Shown: positions 7,967 to 16,705, counted from the stretch's first letter. The stretch is 64,000 nucleotides of DNA from Thauera sedimentorum (GCF_014489115.1 NZ_JACTAH010000001.1:372001-436000); one strand, 5' to 3'. Program-made: numbers and translations. Notes: generated by a model not told the origin, from the letters alone.

Positions 7967-9100
7967 TTAACCGGGGCGCACCGCCTCCAGCGCCTGCTGC
8001 AGCCGCGCCACCGTGCCGTCGACGTCGTCCAGCTTGTCGAGGCCGAAGAGGCCGATGCGGAAGGTCTTGAAGTCGGCCGGCTCGTCGCACTGCAACGGTA
8101 CGCCGGCAGCGGTCTGCAGGCCCGCGGCGGCGAAGGCGGCGCCGCTCTTGATGGCGTCGTCGTCGGTGTAGCTCACCACCACGCCCGGCGCCTTGAAGCC
8201 CTCTGCGGCCACGCTCCGGAAACCGTGCGCTTCCAGCAGCGCGCGCACGCGGGCGCCGAGCTCTTCCTGCGCGGCGCGCACCCGCTCGAAACCACGGCCC
8301 TCGGTCTCGCGCATGATGTCGCGCAGGCGGCGCAGGCTGTCGGTGGGCATGGTGGCGTGGTAGGCGTGGCCGCCGCCTTCGTAGGCGGCCATGATCTGCA
8401 ACCACTTCTTCAGGTCACAGGCGAAGCTGGTGCTGGTGGTGGCGTCGATGCGCGCGCGCGCGGCCTCGCCGAGCATGACCAGGGCACAGCACGGCGAGCC
8501 ACTCCAGCCCTTTTGCGGGGCGCTGATCAGGATGTCGGCGCCGGTCGCCTCCATGTCCACCCAGATCGCGCCGGAAGCGATGCAGTCGAGCACGAACAGG
8601 CCGCCGACCGCATGCACCGCGTCGGCCACCGCACGCAGGTAGGCGTCGGGCAGGATCATCCCCGAGGCGGTCTCGACGTGCGGGGCGAAGACCAGCTCGG
8701 GGCGGTGCTCACGGATCGCGGCGACGACTTCGTCGATCGGCGGCGGGGCGAACGGCGCCTGCGATCCGTCGCTCGTCGGCCGTGCCTTGAGCACGACGGA
8801 TTCGGCCGGAATCCCGCCCATGTCGAAGATCTGCGTCCACCGGTAGCTGAACCAGCCATTGCGGATCACCAGCGTCTTGCGCCCGGTGGCGAACTGGCGC
8901 GCGACCGCCTCCATGCCGAAGGTGCCGCTGCCGGGCACGACGGCCACCGCCTGTGCGTGATAGACCTTCTTCAGCAGCGCCGAGATGTCGCGCATGACGC
9001 CCTGGAAGGCGCGCGACATGTGGTTCAACGAACGGTCGGTATAGACCACCGAATATTCGAGCAGGCCATCGGGATCGACATCGGGCAGCAGGCCGGGCAT
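7967..9100 (-). CDS. Class V (PLP) aminotransferase, serine/alanine-glyoxylate type
   Basis: 377 residues. The start at 9100 is preferred over the longer frame because GGAGGTGACC stands just before it. The fold-type I class V pattern is complete: PGSGTFGMEA near residue 57, the PLP-ring aspartate D172 in LDCIASGA, and the Schiff-base lysine K197 in SAPQKGWSG. Members of this group transfer amino groups between serine or alanine and glyoxylate or related oxoacids; the exact substrates cannot be told from sequence. It is convergent with the copper operon and apparently transcribed alone, with no obvious pathway partner next to it. Family certain, substrate unknown. Confidence 0.88.
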   Translation of the reverse strand: MPGLLPDVDPDGLLEYSVVYTDRSLNHMSRAFQGVMRDISALLKKVYHAQAVAVVPGSGTFGMEAVARQFATGRKTLVIRNGWFSYRWTQIFDMGGIPAESVVLKARPTSDGSQAPFAPPPIDEVVAAIREHRPELVFAPHVETASGMILPDAYLRAVADAVHAVGGLFVLDCIASGAIWVDMEATGADILISAPQKGWSGSPCCALVMLGEAARARIDATTSTSFACDLKKWLQIMAAYEGGGHAYHATMPTDSLRRLRDIMRETEGRGFERVRAAQEELGARVRALLEAHGFRSVAAEGFKAPGVVVSYTDDDAIKSGAAFAAAGLQTAAGVPLQCDEPADFKTFRIGLFGLDKLDDVDGTVARLQQALEAVRPG

Positions 9101-9213
9101 GGTCACCTCCTTGAGTGTTCCCGGCGGCGGCGTGCGCGCGCCGGGCAAATGAGGGGTGGGTCGCCGGTTCGCCCGGCGCAGCCACCCGCTCGCGACAATT
9201 TGTTTACACGCGC

Positions 9214-9444
9214 TCAGTCCGCCTGTTCGCCGAAGGCCGGCACGACCTCGTCGATCAGCGCGTGCATGGCTGCGCGGATCTGCGCTTCGCTGCAGCCCAT
9301 CAGCAGGGCGTCTTCCATGATGTCCTGCACCGTCTGGCGCAGTTCCGCATGGTTCTCGTTGAGCACCTTGATCTTTTCCAGGCAGGCGACCGGTGCGCCG
9401 CTGGGCTTGCGCCAGATGATGGTATCGGGGTCCGTGGTCTTCAT
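9214..9444 (-). CDS. Small conserved hypothetical protein
   Basis: 76 residues, soluble and mostly helical in composition (LEKIKVLNENHAELRQTVQ, then IRAAMHALIDEVVPAF). No signal peptide, membrane segment or metal motif is visible beyond two isolated cysteines. No family is recognised. It has a good ATG, ends well clear of the aminotransferase and lies on the same strand. Codon use (GC-rich third positions) matches its neighbours, which supports coding. No strong ribosome site is visible. It could be co-transcribed with the aminotransferase 113 bp downstream. Confidence 0.65.
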   Translation of the reverse strand: MKTTDPDTIIWRKPSGAPVACLEKIKVLNENHAELRQTVQDIMEDALLMGCSEAQIRAAMHALIDEVVPAFGEQAD

Positions 9445-9516
9445 GGCCGTGGGGCGAGCAGGGAATACCGCGGAATTCTAGCCCGGGAGCCGCCGCTGCG
9501 TCAGGAGCGGAAACGA

Positions 9517-9552
9517 CCGCGGCCCGCTCCCTGGTCGGGAAGCGGGCCGCGG
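9517..9552 (-). terminator. Hairpin terminator after the phasin gene
   Basis: A 12-bp perfect stem (CCGCGGCCCGCT / AGCGGGCCGCGG) with a 12-base loop lies 42 bases past the phasin stop. On the minus strand it is followed by GTCGTTT, a short U run. A GC stem this strong is likely to stop transcription, though the U tract is weak. Confidence 0.6.
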
Positions 9553-9594
9553 ATCACCCGGCGACCGAAGGCGCCGGGGCGGAGCGAAGTTCGC

Positions 9595-10155
9595 TCAGGC
9601 GGACTTGCGGGCCGGCTTGGCGGCGGTGGCGCCGACAGCCTTGACGGCCGCGCTGGTCGCGGAGCTGACGTTGGCTTCGGCGATATCCACCACCTGGCGG
9701 GCAGCCTTGCTCACGCTGTCGTAGGTGGAGTTGGCGGCGGCCAGGGCGCTCTTGACCGCGGAGATCGCCGCGTCGGACCCGGCGGGGGCGGACTTGGCGG
9801 CCTCGTCCAGGGCGGCGTTCATGGTCTTGTTCAGCTCGGCGAACTGGGATTCGAGCAGCTTGCTGATCTCTTCCTGGTTCTGCGACGCAATTTCGTAAAC
9901 GCTGCGGTAGTAGGCTACCAGCTTCTCGGCGCCGGGCTGGACCAGGGAGGTCTGCAGGGCGACGAAGGCTTGCGGGTCCTTGGCTTCGGTCAGTGCCTTG
10001 AGGTTGGCCATGCTGTCTTCGATCATGGCGCGGGCGGTGTTGAGGTTCAGCGCGGCCAGGCGCTCGGCGGAGGCCATGGCGGCGGCGCTGACGCTGAGCA
10101 GGGATTCGACGGTGGCCTTGTTGCTGGCGGCGAGCTTTTCGGGGGTGGCGATCAT
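9595..10155 (-). CDS. phaP: Phasin, polyhydroxyalkanoate granule protein
   Basis: 186 residues, Ala-rich and almost wholly helical, starting MIATPEKLAASNKATVESLL. This is the signature N-terminus of the proteobacterial phasin family, which coats PHB granules and controls their size and number. The C-terminus ends in the Ala/Lys-rich segment TAAKPARKSA common to these proteins. The ATG at 10155 has AGGAG seven bases upstream and is preferred over a longer frame. It has its own strong promoter (10238-10265) flanked by two PhaR-like sites, so it is probably repressed by PhaR and induced when PHB accumulates. The neighbouring pyruvate dehydrogenase operon supplies acetyl-CoA, the PHB precursor. 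Confidence 0.9.
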   Translation of the reverse strand: MIATPEKLAASNKATVESLLSVSAAAMASAERLAALNLNTARAMIEDSMANLKALTEAKDPQAFVALQTSLVQPGAEKLVAYYRSVYEIASQNQEEISKLLESQFAELNKTMNAALDEAAKSAPAGSDAAISAVKSALAAANSTYDSVSKAARQVVDIAEANVSSATSAAVKAVGATAAKPARKSA

Positions 10156-10220
10156 GGCAGACTCCTGATGACGTTGGTTGTCGGTGTTGCCGGCAGCCTC
10201 CCGCTGAGAGAGCGAATTGC

Positions 10221-10232
10221 TGCGGTGCACAA
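10221..10232. promoter_or_regulatory. PhaR-like operator, proximal
   Basis: TGCGGTGCACAA fits, base for base, the binding consensus TGCRNYGCASMA recalled for the PHB-responsive repressor PhaR of Paracoccus. It lies just downstream of the -10 box on the phasin strand, covering the likely transcription start, where a bound repressor would block initiation. The link to PhaR is inference. Confidence 0.5.
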
Positions 10233-10237
10233 TTACA

Positions 10238-10265
10238 AGTGTAGAGTACGAATTCTTGATGTCAA
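10238..10265 (-). promoter_or_regulatory. Sigma-70 promoter of the phasin gene
   Basis: On the minus strand TTGACA (10260-10265) and TACACT (10238-10243) are separated by 16 bp. The -35 is perfect and the -10 has four of six consensus bases. The surrounding sequence is AT-rich in an otherwise GC-rich genome. The start of transcription would fall near 10231, about 75 bases before the phasin ATG. Confidence 0.75.
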
Positions 10266-10275
10266 CAAATAATTG

Positions 10276-10287
10276 TGCGCTGCAGCA
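10276..10287. promoter_or_regulatory. PhaR-like operator, distal
   Basis: TGCGCTGCAGCA also fits TGCRNYGCASMA exactly. It sits ten bases upstream of the -35 box, 55 bp from the proximal copy, so the two sites bracket the promoter. Two exact matches around one phasin promoter are unlikely by chance. Confidence 0.5.
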
Positions 10288-10324
10288 AAAATCGTCCGCA
10301 TGCTCGGGACAGGCACAAAAGGCA

Positions 10325-10361
10325 GCGGGCCGGCGGAACCCTGGGGTTCCGGTCGGCCCGC
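10325..10361 (-). terminator. Hairpin terminator after lpdA
   Basis: GCGGGCCG and CGGCCCGC pair as an outer stem, with GGAACCC/GGGTTCC as an inner stem separated by a small bulge. On the minus strand it is followed by a short U-rich run (TGCCTTTTG). It lies 41 bases beyond the lpdA stop and would end the pyruvate dehydrogenase transcript before the phasin promoter. Confidence 0.65.
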
Positions 10362-10402
10362 CGGTAGTGGTTGTGGGCGGGATGAAACCCGCCGTCCGCT
10401 GA

Positions 10403-12178
10403 CTACTTCTTGCGCATCGGCGGCAGGTCGGTGCAGCTGCCGTGCGCGACCTCGGCCGCCATGCCCACCGTCTCGCCCAGCGTCGGGTGCGGGTGGATGG
10501 TCTTGCCGATATCGACCGCGTCGGCGCCCATCTCGATGGCCAGACAGACCTCGCCGATCATGTCGCCGGCAGACGGCCCGACGATGGTGCCGCCGATCAC
10601 GCGGTGCGTTTCCGCATCGAAGATCAGCTTGGTGAAGCCGTAGTCGGCGCCGTTGGCGATCGCGCGGCCCGAGGCGGCCCAGGGGAACTTGGCCACCTCG
10701 ACCTTTTTGCCTTCGGCCTTGGCCTGCGCCTCGGTGTAGCCGACCCAGGCCACTTCCGGATGGGTGTAGGCCACGCCGGGAATTACCGTGGCGTCGAAGG
10801 CAGCCTTCTGTCCGGCCGCGACTTCCGCCGCGACGTGGGCTTCATGCACCGCCTTGTGGGCAAGCATGGGCTGGCCGACGACGTCGCCGATGGCGAAGAT
10901 GTGCGGCACGTTGGTGCGCATCTGCGCATCCACCGGGATGAAACCGCGCTCGCCGACGATCACCCCCGCCTTGTCGGCGCCGATCTTGTTGCCGTTGGGC
11001 GCGCGGCCCGCCGACTGCAGGATCATGTCGTACTTCACCGGCTCGGCGGGTGCCCCTTCGCCTTCGAACTTCACGTAAAGGCCATCGTCCTTGGCCTCGA
11101 CGGCCACGGTCTTGGTCTTCAGCATGATCTTGTCGAAGCGCTGGGCGTTCTGCTTCTCCCACACCTTCACCGCGTCGCGGTCCGGGCCCTGCATCAGGCC
11201 GTCCATCATCTCGACCACGTCGATGCGCGCGCCGAGCGTGGAATACACCGTGGCCATCTCCAGGCCGATGATGCCGCCGCCGATGACCAGCATCTTGCCC
11301 GGCACCTGGCGCAGTTCCAGCGCGCCGGTGGAGTCCACGATGCGCGGATCGCGCGGGATGAAGGGCAGGTGCACGGCGGCGGAACCGGCTGCAATGATGC
11401 ACTGCTTGAACTTCACCACCTTCTTGGCGCCGGTCTTGTCCTGTGCGCTGCCGGTGGTTTCTTCGACCTCGATGTGATGCGGGTCGAGGAAGCTGCCGTA
11501 GCCGCGGATCACATCCACCTTGCGCGCCTTGGCCATACCGGCCAGCCCGCCGGTGAGCTTGCCGATCACGCCGTCCTTGTGCTTGCGGAGCGCGTCGACA
11601 TCGACCGTGGGCTTGGCGAACTTGATGCCGGCGGTTTCGACATGTTCGGCCTCTTCGATCACCGCGGCGACGTGCAGCAGCGCCTTGGACGGGATGCAGC
11701 CGACGTTCAGGCACACCCCGCCGAGCGTGGCGTAACGCTCGATGATCGCGGTCTTGAGACCGAGGTCGGCGGCGCGGAAGGCCGCCGAGTAGCCGCCTGG
11801 GCCGGCGCCGAGGACGACCATGTCGTACTCGACGTCGGCGCTGCCGGCGTGCGCGGCTGCGGTCGGGGCCGACGCCGCGGCGGGTGCTGCGGCCGGCGCC
11901 GGGGCGCTAGCCTGAGCAGGGGCCGCAGCGGCTTCGCCAGCCGCCTCGACCTTGATCAGCACCGCGCCTTCGCTGACCTTGTCGCCGAGCTTGACCAGCA
12001 CTTCCTTGACCACGCCGGCGGCCGACGAGGGCACATCCATGGTGGCCTTGTCGGACTCCAGCGTGCAGATGGCGTCATCCACCTTGATGCTGTCGCCGGC
12101 TTTGACGAACAGCTCGATCACCGGCACCGCGTCGAAATCACCGATGTCCGGCACCTTTACTTCAACGATCTGGCTCAT
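10403..12178 (-). CDS. lpdA: Dihydrolipoyl dehydrogenase (E3) with N-terminal lipoyl domain
   Basis: A 591-residue E3 subunit of pyruvate dehydrogenase. Residues 1-80 are a lipoyl domain with the target lysine K44 in ESDKATMDV; an Ala/Pro-rich linker follows (81-112). The flavoprotein starts near 117 with the FAD motif GAGPGGYSAAF, the redox disulfide C156/C161 in GGVCLNVGCIPSK, an NAD motif GGGIIGLEMA, and the C-terminal HPHPTLGE with the catalytic His-Glu pair. It reoxidises dihydrolipoamide with NAD+. E3 with its own lipoyl domain occurs in some beta- and gammaproteobacteria and Neisseria. It is the third gene of the aceE-aceF-lpdA operon, 12 bp after aceF. Confidence 0.97.
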   Translation of the reverse strand: MSQIVEVKVPDIGDFDAVPVIELFVKAGDSIKVDDAICTLESDKATMDVPSSAAGVVKEVLVKLGDKVSEGAVLIKVEAAGEAAAAPAQASAPAPAAAPAAASAPTAAAHAGSADVEYDMVVLGAGPGGYSAAFRAADLGLKTAIIERYATLGGVCLNVGCIPSKALLHVAAVIEEAEHVETAGIKFAKPTVDVDALRKHKDGVIGKLTGGLAGMAKARKVDVIRGYGSFLDPHHIEVEETTGSAQDKTGAKKVVKFKQCIIAAGSAAVHLPFIPRDPRIVDSTGALELRQVPGKMLVIGGGIIGLEMATVYSTLGARIDVVEMMDGLMQGPDRDAVKVWEKQNAQRFDKIMLKTKTVAVEAKDDGLYVKFEGEGAPAEPVKYDMILQSAGRAPNGNKIGADKAGVIVGERGFIPVDAQMRTNVPHIFAIGDVVGQPMLAHKAVHEAHVAAEVAAGQKAAFDATVIPGVAYTHPEVAWVGYTEAQAKAEGKKVEVAKFPWAASGRAIANGADYGFTKLIFDAETHRVIGGTIVGPSAGDMIGEVCLAIEMGADAVDIGKTIHPHPTLGETVGMAAEVAHGSCTDLPPMRKK

Positions 12179-12190
12179 GTCCGGGCCTCC

Positions 12191-13858
12191 TTACAGCATG
12201 ACCCGACGGAAGTCGGCCAGCAGTTGGGCGAGATAGACGTTGAAGCGGGTGGCCAGCGCGCCGTCGATGACGCGGTGATCCGCGGTCAGCGACATCGGCA
12301 GGGTAAGGCGCGGCACGAACTGCTTGCCGTCCCACACCGGCTTCATCACCGACTTGTTCACCCCGAGGATGGCCACTTCCGGCGCATTGACGATGGGTGC
12401 GAAGTAGGTGCCGCCGATGCCGCCCAGCGAGGAGATGGTGAAGCAGGCGCCGGACATGTCGGCCGGGCCCAGCTTGCCATCGCGCGCCTTCTTGGCCAGC
12501 GCGCCGGTTTCCGCGGCGATCTCGAACACGCTCTTCTTGTCGGCGTCCTTGACCACCGGCACGACAAGACCGTTGGGGGTGTCCGCGGCGAAGGCGATGT
12601 TGAAGTACTTCTTGTAGACCAGGTTGTCGCCGTCGAGCGAGGTGTTGAACTCGGGGAATTCCTGCAGTGCGCGCACCGAGGCCTTGATGATGAAGGCGAG
12701 CATGGTGAGCTTCTTGCCGGACTTCTCGTGCTCCTTGTTCATCGCCACCCGGAAGGCTTCCAGGTCGGTGATGTCGGCGTCCTCGTGGTAGGTCACAGCC
12801 GGGATCATCACCCAGTTGCGCGCCAGATTCTGGCCGGAGATCTTCTTGATGCGGGAGAGCGGCTTGACCTCGACCTCGCCGAACTTGGCGAAGTCCACCT
12901 TCGGCCAAGGCAGCAGGTCCAGCCCTCCGCCCAGCGACGCGCCCGCGCCGGCCGCAGCCGCCTTGCCCGGCACCACGCCGGTGCTCATCGCGCCCTTGAC
13001 GAAGGCGGTGACGTCTTCCTTGAGGATGCGGTTCTTCGGTCCGGTGGCCTTGACCTGGGCGAGATCCACGCCCAGTTCGCGGGCGTAGGCGCGCACCGAG
13101 GGGCTGGCGTGCACCTTGCCGCCCAGCTTCACCGCGGAGGGGGCTGCAGCGGGCGCGGGGGCCGGTGCTTTCGCTCCTCCCCCTTCAAGGGGGAGGCTGG
13201 GAGGGGGATGGGTCTTGCCGGACGCTGGCTGAACCCCATCCCCACCCTGTCCCTCCCCTTGAAGGGGAGGGGACCCAACAACGGCGCCTGCCGAGGCGCC
13301 TGCCGACTCGACCTTGATCATCACCGTGCCCTGCGACACCTTGTCGCCGACCTTGACCAGCACTTCCTTGACCACCCCGGCAGCCGAGGAGGGCACGTCC
13401 ATGGTGGCCTTGTCGGACTCCAGCGTGGCGATGGCATCGTCCACCTTGATGCTGTCGCCGACCTTGACGAACAGCTCGATCACCGGCACGTCGGAGAAGT
13501 CGCCGATGTCGGGAACTGCGACCTCGACCACGCCGCCGGCGGCAGCCGGGGCGGGGGCAGCGGGTGCCGGGGCAGCAGGTGCCGCGGCAGCCGGCTGGGG
13601 CGCCGCAGCAGCCGCGCCGGCTGCTTCCACCTTGATCAGCAGGCTGCCTTCCGCGACCTTGTCGCCGACCGCGACCAGCACTTCCTTGACCACGCCGGCG
13701 GCCGAGGAGGGCACGTCCATGGTGGCCTTGTCGGATTCCAGGGTGGCGATCGCGTCATCCACCGCGATGGTGTCGCCCACCTTGACGAACAGCTCGATCA
13801 CCGGCACCTCGGAGAAGTCGCCGATGTCCGGAACCTTCACTTCGATCAACTGGCTCAT
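12191..13858 (-). CDS. aceF: Pyruvate dehydrogenase E2, dihydrolipoamide acetyltransferase
   Basis: 555 residues. Two lipoyl domains (about 1-80 and 110-185) carry target lysines K44 and K150 in the identical motif ESDKATMDVPSS. A peripheral subunit-binding domain follows (about 250-290, ASPSVRAYARELGVD...GPKNRILKEDV), then the catalytic core ending with the active-site DHRVIDG. E2 passes the acetyl group to CoA and forms the core of the complex. The ATG at 13858 is preferred to the one two codons earlier because of its spacing from GGAGGAG. Oddity: residues about 195-230, between the second lipoyl domain and the binding domain, are encoded by an inserted palindromic repeat read in frame, giving Gly/Pro-rich sequence unlike the normal Ala/Pro linker. 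Confidence 0.96.
   Translation of the reverse strand: MSQLIEVKVPDIGDFSEVPVIELFVKVGDTIAVDDAIATLESDKATMDVPSSAAGVVKEVLVAVGDKVAEGSLLIKVEAAGAAAAAPQPAAAAPAAPAPAAPAPAAAGGVVEVAVPDIGDFSDVPVIELFVKVGDSIKVDDAIATLESDKATMDVPSSAAGVVKEVLVKVGDKVSQGTVMIKVESAGASAGAVVGSPPLQGEGQGGDGVQPASGKTHPPPSLPLEGGGAKAPAPAPAAAPSAVKLGGKVHASPSVRAYARELGVDLAQVKATGPKNRILKEDVTAFVKGAMSTGVVPGKAAAAGAGASLGGGLDLLPWPKVDFAKFGEVEVKPLSRIKKISGQNLARNWVMIPAVTYHEDADITDLEAFRVAMNKEHEKSGKKLTMLAFIIKASVRALQEFPEFNTSLDGDNLVYKKYFNIAFAADTPNGLVVPVVKDADKKSVFEIAAETGALAKKARDGKLGPADMSGACFTISSLGGIGGTYFAPIVNAPEVAILGVNKSVMKPVWDGKQFVPRLTLPMSLTADHRVIDGALATRFNVYLAQLLADFRRVML
13177..13271. repeat. Paired palindromic repeat inserted in frame in the aceF linker
   Basis: Two small palindromes, CTCCCCC-TTCAA-GGGGGAG (13177-13195) and CCCTCCCCTTGAAGGGGAGGG (13251-13271), face each other. 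Between them lie related inner arms (GGAGGGGGATGGGTC and AACCCCATCCCCACCC). The unit is thus a large inverted repeat built of two smaller ones, like the dispersed G/C-run repeats found between genes of many betaproteobacteria. Here it is inside a coding sequence, read through without a stop. Confidence 0.8.
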
Positions 13859-13871
13859 CGTCATCTCCTCC

Positions 13872-16553
13872 TCAGACCGTCACCGGATCGGGCTTGTTGG
13901 GGTCGAGCTTGTACTTGACCATGGCGGCGGCAACCTTCTCGCGCTCGATCGCGCCCTCGTCGGCCAGCGCCTTGAGCGCGGCCAGGGTCACCCAGTAGCG
14001 ATCCACCTCGAAGAAGTGGCGCAGCTGCTCGCGGGTGTCCGAGCGGCCGAAGCCGTCGGTGCCCAGGGTCACGTAGCTGCGCTTGACGAAGGGGCGGATC
14101 TGCTCGGCGAAGAGCTTCATGTAGTCGGTGGCGGCGATCACCGGGCCTTCGCTGCCTTCCAGGCAGGCCTCGACGTGCGACTTCTTCGGCGCCTCCATCG
14201 GGTGGAGCAGGTTCCAGCGCTCGCAGTGCTGGCCGTCGCGGGTCAGCTCGTTGAAGCTCGGGCAGCCCCACAGGTCGGCTTCCACGCCCCAGTCGTTCTT
14301 CAGCAGCTCGGCGGCGGCGATGACCTCGTTGAAGATGGTACCGGAACCCAGCAGCTGCACGCGCGGGCCCTTCTTGTCGGCGCCCTTGCGGAAGGCGTAC
14401 ATGCCCTTGAGGATGTCCTTCTCGGCGCCGGCCGGCATCTCGGGATGTTCGTAGTTCTCGTTCATCACCGTGATGTAGTAGTAGATGTCCTCCTGCTCGG
14501 CGAACATCCGCCGCATGCCGTCCTGCACGATCACCGCCACCTCGTACTGGAAGGTGGGGTCGTAGGACACGCAGTTGGGGATCATGTTGGCCATGATCTG
14601 GCTGTGGCCGTCCTCGTGCTGCAGGCCTTCGCCGTTGAGCGTGGTGCGCCCGGCGGTGCCGCCGATCATGAAGCCGCGGGTGCGCTGGTCGGCTGCCGCC
14701 CAGCACAGGTCCATGGTGCGCTGCAGGCCGAACATCGAATAGAAGATGTAGAAGGGCACCATCTGCACGCCGTGCACGCTGTAGGCGGTGCCGGCGGCGA
14801 TCCAGTCGGCCATCGCGCCGGCCTCGTTGATGCCTTCCTGCAGCACCTGGCCGGTTTCCGATTCCTTGTAGAACATCAGCTGGTCATGGTCTTCCGGCAC
14901 GTACTTCTGGCCCTGCTGGTTCCAGATGCCGTACTGGCGGAACATGCCTTCCATGCCGAAGGTGCGGCTCTCGTCGGGCACGATGGGCACGATGTGTCGG
15001 CCGATCTGCTTGTCCTTGAGCAGGGTGTTCATGATGCGCACGATGGCCATGGTGGTAGACAGCTCGCGCCCTTCGCCGGAGGCCTTCAGCAGCGCGGCGA
15101 AGGCGTCCAGGCCCGGCACCGCCAGCGGCTCGGCCTTCTGCCGGCGCTGCGGCAGGAAGCCGCCCAGCTCCATGCGGCGCTCCATCATGTACTTGTACTC
15201 GGGCGAACCCTCCTCGAAGCGCAGATAGGGCAGCTCGGCGAGCTTGTCGTCCGGCACCGGCAGGCCGAAGCGGTCGCGGAAGCGGCGGATGGCGTCGATG
15301 TCCAGCTTCTTCTGCTGGTGGGAGATGTTCATCGCCTCGCCGGCCTGGCCCATGCCGAAGCCCTTGATGGTCTTGGCGAGGATCAGCGTGGGCTGGCCCT
15401 TGTGCTCGGTGGCGGCCTTGTAGGCGGCGAAGATCTTGAACAGGTCGTGGCCGCCGCGGTTGAGATTCCAGATCTCGTCGTCGGTCCAGTCGGCCACCAG
15501 CTCCTTCAGTTCCGGGGTGTTGAAGAAGTGCTCGCGCACATAGGCGCCGTCCTTGGCCTTGAAGGTCTGGTACTCGCCGTCCACGCATTCCATCATGCGC
15601 TTCTTGAGGATGCCCTTCTTGTCACGCTGCAGCAGCGCGTCCCAGTGGGTGCCCCAGATCACCTTGATCACGTTCCAGCCGGCGCCGCGGAATTCGGCTT
15701 CCAGTTCCTGGATGATCTTGCCGTTGCCGCGCACCGGGCCGTCCAGGCGCTGCAGGTTGCAGTTGATGACGAACACCAGGTTGTCGAGACGCTCGCGCGC
15801 GGCCATGCCGATGGCGCCGAGCGACTCGACCTCGTCGGTCTCGCCGTCGCCGAGGAAGGCCCACACCTTGCGCGATTCGGCCTTGGCGGCGTCGATCAGG
15901 CCGCGGCTGGCGAGGTACTTCATGAAGCGGGCCTGGTAGATGGCCTGCAGCGGGCCGAGGCCCATGGACACGGTGGGGAACTGCCAGAAATCCGGCATCA
16001 GCCAGGGGTGCGGATAGGAGGAAATACCCTTGCCGCCCACTTCCTGGCGGAAGCTGTCCATCTGCTCTTCGGTGAGGCGGCCGAGCATGAAGGCGCGCGC
16101 ATACACGCCGGGCACCGAGTGGCCCTGGAAGAAGATCAGGTCGCCGCCGGTTTCATGCTCCAGGCTCTTCCAGAAGTGCGAGAAACCCACGTCGTAGAGC
16201 GCCGCGGCCGAGGCGAAGGAGGCGATGTGGCCACCCACGTTGGTGTGCTTGTTGGCGCGCACCACCATGGCCATGGCGTTCCAGCGGATGTAGGAATGGA
16301 GCTTGATCTCCATGTCCGGGTTGCCCGGGTACTTGGGCTGCTGCTCGGCCGGGATGGTGTTGATGTACTGCGTGTTGGCGGAGTAGGGGATGTCCACCCC
16401 CTCTTCGCGCGCGGATTCGATCAGCTTCTCGATCAGGTAGTGGGCGCGCGGTGCGCCTTCGTTATCGACGACTGCGGCCAGTGCGTCCAGCCATTCCTGC
16501 GTCTCCTGCGCGTCCGGATCGGCCTGCAGCAGTACGTTGGATTTCCCGGTCAT
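13872..16553 (-). CDS. aceE: Pyruvate dehydrogenase E1 (homodimeric type)
   Basis: 893 residues, the usual size for the single-chain E1 of proteobacteria. It decarboxylates pyruvate with thiamine diphosphate and reductively acetylates the lipoyl groups of AceF. Visible marks: ETQEWLDALAAVV near the N-terminus, the ThDP/Mg motif LGDGETDEVES...INCNLQRLDG, and the conserved HEDGHS loop. The ATG at 16553 has GAGGAGA seven bases upstream and is chosen over an ATG five codons earlier. It leads the aceE-aceF-lpdA operon, 13 bp before aceF, behind a strong promoter at 16677-16705. Confidence 0.97.
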   Translation of the reverse strand: MTGKSNVLLQADPDAQETQEWLDALAAVVDNEGAPRAHYLIEKLIESAREEGVDIPYSANTQYINTIPAEQQPKYPGNPDMEIKLHSYIRWNAMAMVVRANKHTNVGGHIASFASAAALYDVGFSHFWKSLEHETGGDLIFFQGHSVPGVYARAFMLGRLTEEQMDSFRQEVGGKGISSYPHPWLMPDFWQFPTVSMGLGPLQAIYQARFMKYLASRGLIDAAKAESRKVWAFLGDGETDEVESLGAIGMAARERLDNLVFVINCNLQRLDGPVRGNGKIIQELEAEFRGAGWNVIKVIWGTHWDALLQRDKKGILKKRMMECVDGEYQTFKAKDGAYVREHFFNTPELKELVADWTDDEIWNLNRGGHDLFKIFAAYKAATEHKGQPTLILAKTIKGFGMGQAGEAMNISHQQKKLDIDAIRRFRDRFGLPVPDDKLAELPYLRFEEGSPEYKYMMERRMELGGFLPQRRQKAEPLAVPGLDAFAALLKASGEGRELSTTMAIVRIMNTLLKDKQIGRHIVPIVPDESRTFGMEGMFRQYGIWNQQGQKYVPEDHDQLMFYKESETGQVLQEGINEAGAMADWIAAGTAYSVHGVQMVPFYIFYSMFGLQRTMDLCWAAADQRTRGFMIGGTAGRTTLNGEGLQHEDGHSQIMANMIPNCVSYDPTFQYEVAVIVQDGMRRMFAEQEDIYYYITVMNENYEHPEMPAGAEKDILKGMYAFRKGADKKGPRVQLLGSGTIFNEVIAAAELLKNDWGVEADLWGCPSFNELTRDGQHCERWNLLHPMEAPKKSHVEACLEGSEGPVIAATDYMKLFAEQIRPFVKRSYVTLGTDGFGRSDTREQLRHFFEVDRYWVTLAALKALADEGAIEREKVAAAMVKYKLDPNKPDPVTV

Positions 16554-16676
16554 GGTCTGTCTCCTCATGACTTGCGGTTAGCGAATCCCTCCCGGCGGGG
16601 GTGGAACCGGGCAGGGGCGGTTCTTGATTTGATGCGCGCGTGGCCGTTCCGCAGCGGCGGACGGCCATCTCCTCGA

Positions 16677-16705
16677 ACTATAAAACGTTGTTTCGCGATG
16701 TGCAA
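16677..16705 (-). promoter_or_regulatory. Promoter of the aceE operon
   Basis: On the minus strand TTGCAC (16700-16705) and TATAGT (16677-16682) are spaced by exactly 17 bp, a near-consensus sigma-70 promoter. Transcription would start near 16670, about 115 bases before the aceE ATG. It occupies the 399-bp gap 16554-16952, which otherwise holds only the repeats below and the terminator at 16881-16924. Confidence 0.75.

Noticed and set aside
10442-13918. A 1158-codon plus-strand frame opposite lpdA and aceF
   Set aside because: Repeated segments only reflect the duplicated lipoyl domains on the other strand.
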